A stretch of DNA of 39,103 bases. Source: Pantoea conspicua (GTDB lineage Bacteria > Pseudomonadota > Gammaproteobacteria > Enterobacterales > Enterobacteriaceae). Below are positions 35,824 to 39,103 of this stretch, piece by piece. A program made the translations under genes and the position numbers. The stretch lies in the NCBI RefSeq assembly GCF_002095315.1, contig NZ_MLFN01000041.1, positions 1 to 39,103 of the forward strand. The letters are read 5' to 3'. The notes below the pieces were generated by a model that saw nothing but the letters and a program-made list of their open reading frames with translations, was not told the DNA's origin and did no database searches. Each line of letters starts with the position of its first letter. Positions within the stretch are counted from its first letter, which is position 1.

Positions 35824-35861
35824 AGCGGCCTCCTGAGCGGTCGGGGTTGCACAAAGGACAA

Positions 35862-35868
35862 ATTATAG
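35862..35868 (-). promoter_or_regulatory. treF -10 element
   Basis: On the minus strand CTATAAT lies about 40 bases before the proposed ATT start. A C just before TATAAT is typical of RpoS-used promoters. No obvious -35 is seen. Confidence 0.5.
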
Positions 35869-36139
35869 ACCTCTCATACTGCGGAACAACAATGCAGAAT
35901 ATCTATGAACGTAATAAAAATTGTCTATTAATCGACTTTTTTGAATAAATTCCAGCCAATTCAACCAAATATGCCATTGTGCAATAAAAACGCATTTCAG
36001 ATGAATCTCTTAGTCGGTATAAGAAAAAAATTTAGCCTGAAGAAAACCGGCATTTATTTACATTTTGTAAGATAAGCGTGGCGGGAAAAAGGGTGCAAAA
36101 GATGGCATACGTAACGACAGAACAGGTTTAAAACGGTAA
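35869..36139. other. Gene-free AT-rich region upstream of treF
   Basis: The gap between treF and qorB is about 350 bases in all (35824-36177). Apart from the treF -10 and the qorB terminator I see no gene, repeat or clear regulatory site in it. Confidence 0.4.
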
Positions 36140-36168
36140 ACAGAGCGGCCGAAAGCGGCCCGCTCTGT
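36140..36168 (-). terminator. Terminator of qorB
   Basis: The arms ACAGAGCGG/CCGCTCTGT enclose a smaller CCG/CGG stem. On the minus strand TTACCGTTTTAAA follows, a moderate T-rich tail. Confidence 0.6.
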
Positions 36169-36177
36169 GATCTTCAG

Positions 36178-37035
36178 TCAGCTTTTCGCCAGCGCGGCGC
36201 GAATCACTGTCTGATAAGAGGTCGTGGGACGACCAATCAACTGGCTGAGCTGGTGTGAATCATCAAACAGAGCCTCTTTTTCTGCGCCTGCGTCGGAATC
36301 CGCCAGCATCTCCGCCAGGCCGTCAGGCAGACCCGCGCTTTTCAGTGCGGCAGCAAATTCCTGCTGCGAAAGATTGACGTAATCCACCTTTTCACCGCTC
36401 TGAGCGGCAATTTCAGCAGCGAACTGCGCCAGGGTATAGCTGTCATCACCGGCCAGTTCATACACCTTGCCAGCCTGATTATCACCTGCCAGCACTTCCG
36501 CTGCCGCATCGGCATAATCCTGACGCGCCGCCGACGCGATGCGCCCTTCGCCTGCTGCGCCGATAAAGGCATGATGCGCCAGTGCCGGGGCGATACTGGC
36601 TGCATAGTTTTCGCTGTACCAGCCGTTACGCAGCAGGGCGAATGGCACGCCGGAAGCCTGTAACAGCGCTTCGGTTGCCCGGTGTTCTACGCCCAGTCCC
36701 AGCGGTGAGCTATCGGCATGTAGCAGGCTGGTATAAGCAATAAAACCGACGCCCGCGGTGCGGGCTGCTTCAATCACCGCTTTATGCTGGGCTTCGCGCT
36801 GGCCCACTTCACTGCCGGAAATCAGCAGCAGCTTATCGACGCCAGCGAAGGCGGCAGCCAGCGTCTCCGGCTGGCTGTAATCCGCCTGACGTACCACCAA
36901 ACCACGTGCAGTAAGGTCTGCCGCTTTGGCTGGGGTACGCACGGCGGCAACGATTTCGCCCGCCGGCACTTTTTTCAGTAGTGCGTCGATGACTAAACGG
37001 CCGAGCTGGCCGGTGGCACCTGTCACTGCAAACAT
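36178..37035 (-). CDS. qorB: NAD(P)H:quinone oxidoreductase 2, QorB/YtfG
   Basis: The product is a 285-residue NmrA-type short-chain dehydrogenase that reduces quinones with NADPH. Rossmann motif GATGQLG (6-12), YTSLLHADSSPLGL (about 100-113), RNGWYSENY (about 137-145) and GLPDGLAEMLADSD near the C-terminus match E. coli QorB (286 residues) throughout. It is divergent from the HxlR gene ytfH across 103 bases, the same arrangement as in E. coli, with palindromic operators between. Confidence 0.95.
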   Translation of the reverse strand: MFAVTGATGQLGRLVIDALLKKVPAGEIVAAVRTPAKAADLTARGLVVRQADYSQPETLAAAFAGVDKLLLISGSEVGQREAQHKAVIEAARTAGVGFIAYTSLLHADSSPLGLGVEHRATEALLQASGVPFALLRNGWYSENYAASIAPALAHHAFIGAAGEGRIASAARQDYADAAAEVLAGDNQAGKVYELAGDDSYTLAQFAAEIAAQSGEKVDYVNLSQQEFAAALKSAGLPDGLAEMLADSDAGAEKEALFDDSHQLSQLIGRPTTSYQTVIRAALAKS

Positions 37036-37085
37036 GGTATCGCTCCGATTATTTCGCTGTTGGTGAAATCCAGCCTACGGGATAA

Positions 37086-37120
37086 ACTAACTTTTAGTAA
37101 GTACTTACAGATTTGTTAGT
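37086..37120. promoter_or_regulatory. Nested palindromic operator between qorB and the HxlR gene
   Basis: A perfect GTAAGTACTTAC palindrome (37097-37108) is flanked, almost symmetrically, by ACTAAC (37086-37091) and GTTAGT (37115-37120). HxlR-family regulators bind paired GTAC/TTAC-type sites, and their gene is adjacent. It likely controls both divergent genes. Confidence 0.65.
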
Positions 37121-37138
37121 ATAAGGATGGTGATATAA

Positions 37139-37525
37139 ATGCCTGAAAAATTGAGTGAAAAATTTATCCGCGGTGAGTTGCTCAATGTGAACTGTCCGTC
37201 GCGTGATGTGCTTAAACGGGTGACCAGCCGCTGGAGCGTACTGATTCTGCTGGCGCTGCAGGACCAGACGCTGCGCTTCAGCGCATTACGGCGGGTGGTG
37301 GGCGGCGTGAGTGAGCGGATGCTGGCGCAGAACCTGCGTCATCTGGAAGAGGACGGTTTCGTGCAGCGCATCGCTTACGAGGTGGTGCCGCCTCACGTGG
37401 AATACTCGCTAACGCCGCTCGGGCGTGAAATGGGTGAGCAGGTGGTCGGGCTGGCCGACTGGCTGGAGGTCAATCTGAGCCGGATTCTGGCGCAACGCGA
37501 TAAAAGCGTGGCGGACCAGGATTAA
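37139..37525 (+). CDS. ytfH: HxlR-family transcriptional regulator (YtfH)
   Basis: The product is a 128-residue winged-helix regulator. The family core CPSRDVLKRVTSRWSVLILLAL (about 19-40) is followed by RFSALRRVVGGVSERMLAQNLRHLEEDGFVQR and PPHVEYSLTPLG. One cysteine (Cys19 in NCPSRD) is at the conserved N-terminal position used for redox sensing by several HxlR proteins, such as those sensing quinones, hypochlorite or aldehydes. Length and arrangement equal E. coli ytfH beside qorB/ytfG. Control of qorB is inferred. Confidence 0.92.
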   Translation: MPEKLSEKFIRGELLNVNCPSRDVLKRVTSRWSVLILLALQDQTLRFSALRRVVGGVSERMLAQNLRHLEEDGFVQRIAYEVVPPHVEYSLTPLGREMGEQVVGLADWLEVNLSRILAQRDKSVADQD

Positions 37526-37542
37526 CGTCGTAATAGCGAAAC

Positions 37543-37578
37543 GCGGCGGCCGGGCGGGCGTTGCCCGTGTCCCGCCGC
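37543..37578. terminator. GC-rich hairpin between ytfH and the convergent hydrolase gene
   Basis: GCGGCGG/CCGCCGC (7 bp) encloses an inner GGGC-GTT-GCCC stem. No T-run follows on either strand, so its termination role is uncertain. Confidence 0.4.
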
Positions 37579-37600
37579 TGATACCCGGCAGTAGTCTGCG

Positions 37601-38488
37601 TTAATGAAGATATTTTTCAAACCACGCCAGAGTTCTTTGCCACGCCAGTTCTGCCGCCGGTTGGTCGTAGCGCGGGGTTGAATCATTGTGGAAGCCGTGA
37701 TTCACGCCAGGATAGATGTGTGCCTGAAAGATCTTATTATGTTGCTTAAGCGCCGTTTCATAGGCTGGCCAGCCAGCGTTGATATTGTTATCCAGCCCGG
37801 CATAATGCAGCAGCAGTGGCGCGTCTATCCGCGGCACGTCTTCCGCTTTTGGCTGCCGGCCATAAAAAGGTACCGCGCAGGCCAGTTCCGGGAAGGCAAC
37901 GGCAGCCGCATTGGCGACGCCGCCACCATAACAAAAGCCCGTTATCCCCACTTTCCCGTTCGCTTCCGGGTGATGAAGTAAAAACGTCACGGCGGCAAAA
38001 AAATCGTTCATCAGCCTGACGGGATCGACCTTCGCCTGTAATGCGCGCCCTTCTTCATCATTGCCGGGATAGCCGCCGACTGAGCTCAGCCCATCTGGCG
38101 CCAGAGCGATATAACCCGCTTTGGCGACCCGGCGCGCCACATCTTCAATGTAAGGATTAAGGCCGCGGTTTTCATGCACCACCACCACCGCCGGAGGCCG
38201 GCCTGCAGGTTTCGCCGGTTTGACCAGATAGCCGCGGACTTCACCGTGACCCTCCGGCGAAGAGTAGTGGATATATTCTGGTTTGATATCGGGATCGGTG
38301 AACTCCACCTGCGTCGCCAGGGCATAGTTGGGGCTGAGCATACCGAGCAGCGTGGCACTGGTCATGCCGCCAATCGCCAGTTTACCGGCCATGGCAATAA
38401 ACTCGCGTTTACTGATGCGTCCATGGGCGTAGTAATCGTAAAGCTCCAGCAGTTCCTGCGGAAAATCCTGTGCGGTCAGACGTGCCAT
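37601..38488 (-). CDS. yghX: Dienelactone hydrolase-family protein, YghX-like
   Basis: The product is a 295-residue alpha/beta hydrolase. The nucleophile is Cys in GFCYGGG (in place of the usual serine, as in dienelactone hydrolase), with Asp in AGLDNNIN and His in NHGFHND completing the triad. VHENRGLNPYIEDVARR carries the family oxyanion region. An unusual N-terminus of about 60 residues contains SKREFIAMAG then a hydrophobic stretch and ALA, resembling a Tat-type signal with KR in place of RR. It matches E. coli YghX, whose substrate is unknown. AAGGAG lies five bases before ATG. Confidence 0.85.
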   Translation of the reverse strand: MARLTAQDFPQELLELYDYYAHGRISKREFIAMAGKLAIGGMTSATLLGMLSPNYALATQVEFTDPDIKPEYIHYSSPEGHGEVRGYLVKPAKPAGRPPAVVVVHENRGLNPYIEDVARRVAKAGYIALAPDGLSSVGGYPGNDEEGRALQAKVDPVRLMNDFFAAVTFLLHHPEANGKVGITGFCYGGGVANAAAVAFPELACAVPFYGRQPKAEDVPRIDAPLLLHYAGLDNNINAGWPAYETALKQHNKIFQAHIYPGVNHGFHNDSTPRYDQPAAELAWQRTLAWFEKYLH

Positions 38489-39085
38489 AGCGACTCCTTA
38501 ACCCGGATGAGAGGATGTTTGCCACCCTAACAAACCACAGCCGGCGACGGCAGGCAACCGGCATGACGCAACAGGTTAAAACGGTAATAACGTAACGGCA
38601 GATGAAAATAAGCGGCTCAGCCGGTTAATAAGTGATTGCTGTTTATTAAGCCGCTTATTCAGTGCTGTTTCAGGGAATAAGCCGCAGACGCGCGGTGGCT
38701 GTTAATTACCGGTAAGAGTTCACTCCAATTTATTAACATTTACATCCACATTAAACTGCCCGGTTTTACCGGCTTCGCCTGAAAATATAATCCTGTCATT
38801 AGACAATCCAGGGCAAAAAAGCAAACAAAGCGGCAGTCAGAAGTATTTGCTTTCTAACTCATTAAAAAGTAAGTCTATTTTGGATGGTTACAGTCAGATT
38901 TGACCTTTTCCGGAACAGGGTTTATAAAATAATAACACCGGAAAACAGCATGTTGGAGGATTTTTTTGGTTAAGAGCGGGCTTAGCCAGTGGGCAATTTT
39001 AAGCCAGCAATAGCATAACATTCGTGTCACATAACTACGCTGTAATTAACCTTTGCGCCTTATTTTTAAATAAGTAATTCCCATG
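38489..39085. other. Gene-free AT-rich right flank
   Basis: About 600 bases without a credible gene. Visible are an imperfect hairpin around GCTTATTC/GAATAAGC (38653-38682) and a TTACCGGTAA palindrome (38706-38715). A GGAGG at about 38956 precedes a 15-codon TTG-start frame, which is too short to assert as a gene. Confidence 0.5.
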
Positions 39086-39103
39086 GGCTTTGTTGAATAA
39101 ATC
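39086..39103. mobile_element. Terminal inverted repeat of an IS903-like (IS5 family) insertion sequence
   Basis: GGCTTTGTTGAATAAATC is the 18-bp end I know from IS903/Tn903. It occupies the final 18 bases exactly, so the element body lies outside the window. The nine bases before it, ATTCCCATG (39077-39085), would be one copy of the 9-bp target duplication this group makes. Confidence 0.8.

Noticed and set aside
38956..39015. 15-codon TTG-start leader peptide with GGAGG
   Set aside because: Too short, single Trp, no following operon before the IS end; could easily be chance.

Overview
The window looks like chromosome from a Pantoea/Erwinia-type member of the Enterobacterales. This is an inference from protein content and E. 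coli-like gene blocks: osmY-ytjA-yjjU-yjjV-deoCABD next to prfC, yciF-yciE, treF, qorB/ytfH. No database search was possible. The last 18 bases match the terminal inverted repeat I know from IS903, so the window probably ends at a draft-contig break caused by an IS copy.

Layout. (1) 1-3421: the tail of an unidentified gene, then a multi-PAS GGDEF-EAL cyclic-di-GMP protein preceded by a perfect RcsAB box and split by a one-base deletion. (2) 3418-8390: a LacI-type regulator divergent from an ExuT-like MFS transporter (one-base frameshift) and a GH31 alpha-glycosidase, forming a carbohydrate locus. (3) 8448-8954: ferritin ftnA. (4) 9436-16924: a nitrogen-compound region. yjiH-yjiG with an M20 amidohydrolase converges on an operon with a polar-amino-acid-type binding protein, two permeases and three DUF1989 proteins, but no ABC ATPase, behind an RpiR-type regulator. 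(5) 17235-26510: core genes prfC, osmY, ytjA, yjjU, yjjV and the complete deoCABD nucleoside catabolic operon. (6) 26734-31644: a second-type PBP2 carrying two frameshifts, a BdlA-like soluble PAS-PAS chemoreceptor, tRNA-Phe with a duplicated 3' end and terminator, and a PAS-GGDEF cyclase. (7) 31645-34072: AT-rich DNA with short repeats around yciG and yciF-yciE. (8) 34165-38488: cytoplasmic trehalase (probable ATT start), qorB with its divergent HxlR regulator, and a dienelactone-hydrolase-family protein. (9) 38489-39103: gene-free DNA running into the IS end.

How the genes work together. Nucleosides are broken down by DeoD/DeoA, DeoB and DeoC, apparently under CRP control. OsmY, TreF and YciGFE fit a stationary-phase/osmotic-stress theme. 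Three signalling proteins (PAS-GGDEF-EAL, PAS-GGDEF, PAS-PAS-MCP) point to sensory control of cyclic-di-GMP and motility. Three genes carry four single-base frameshifts in all; three of the four sit in or next to short homopolymers, so sequencing or assembly error must be weighed against real gene decay.
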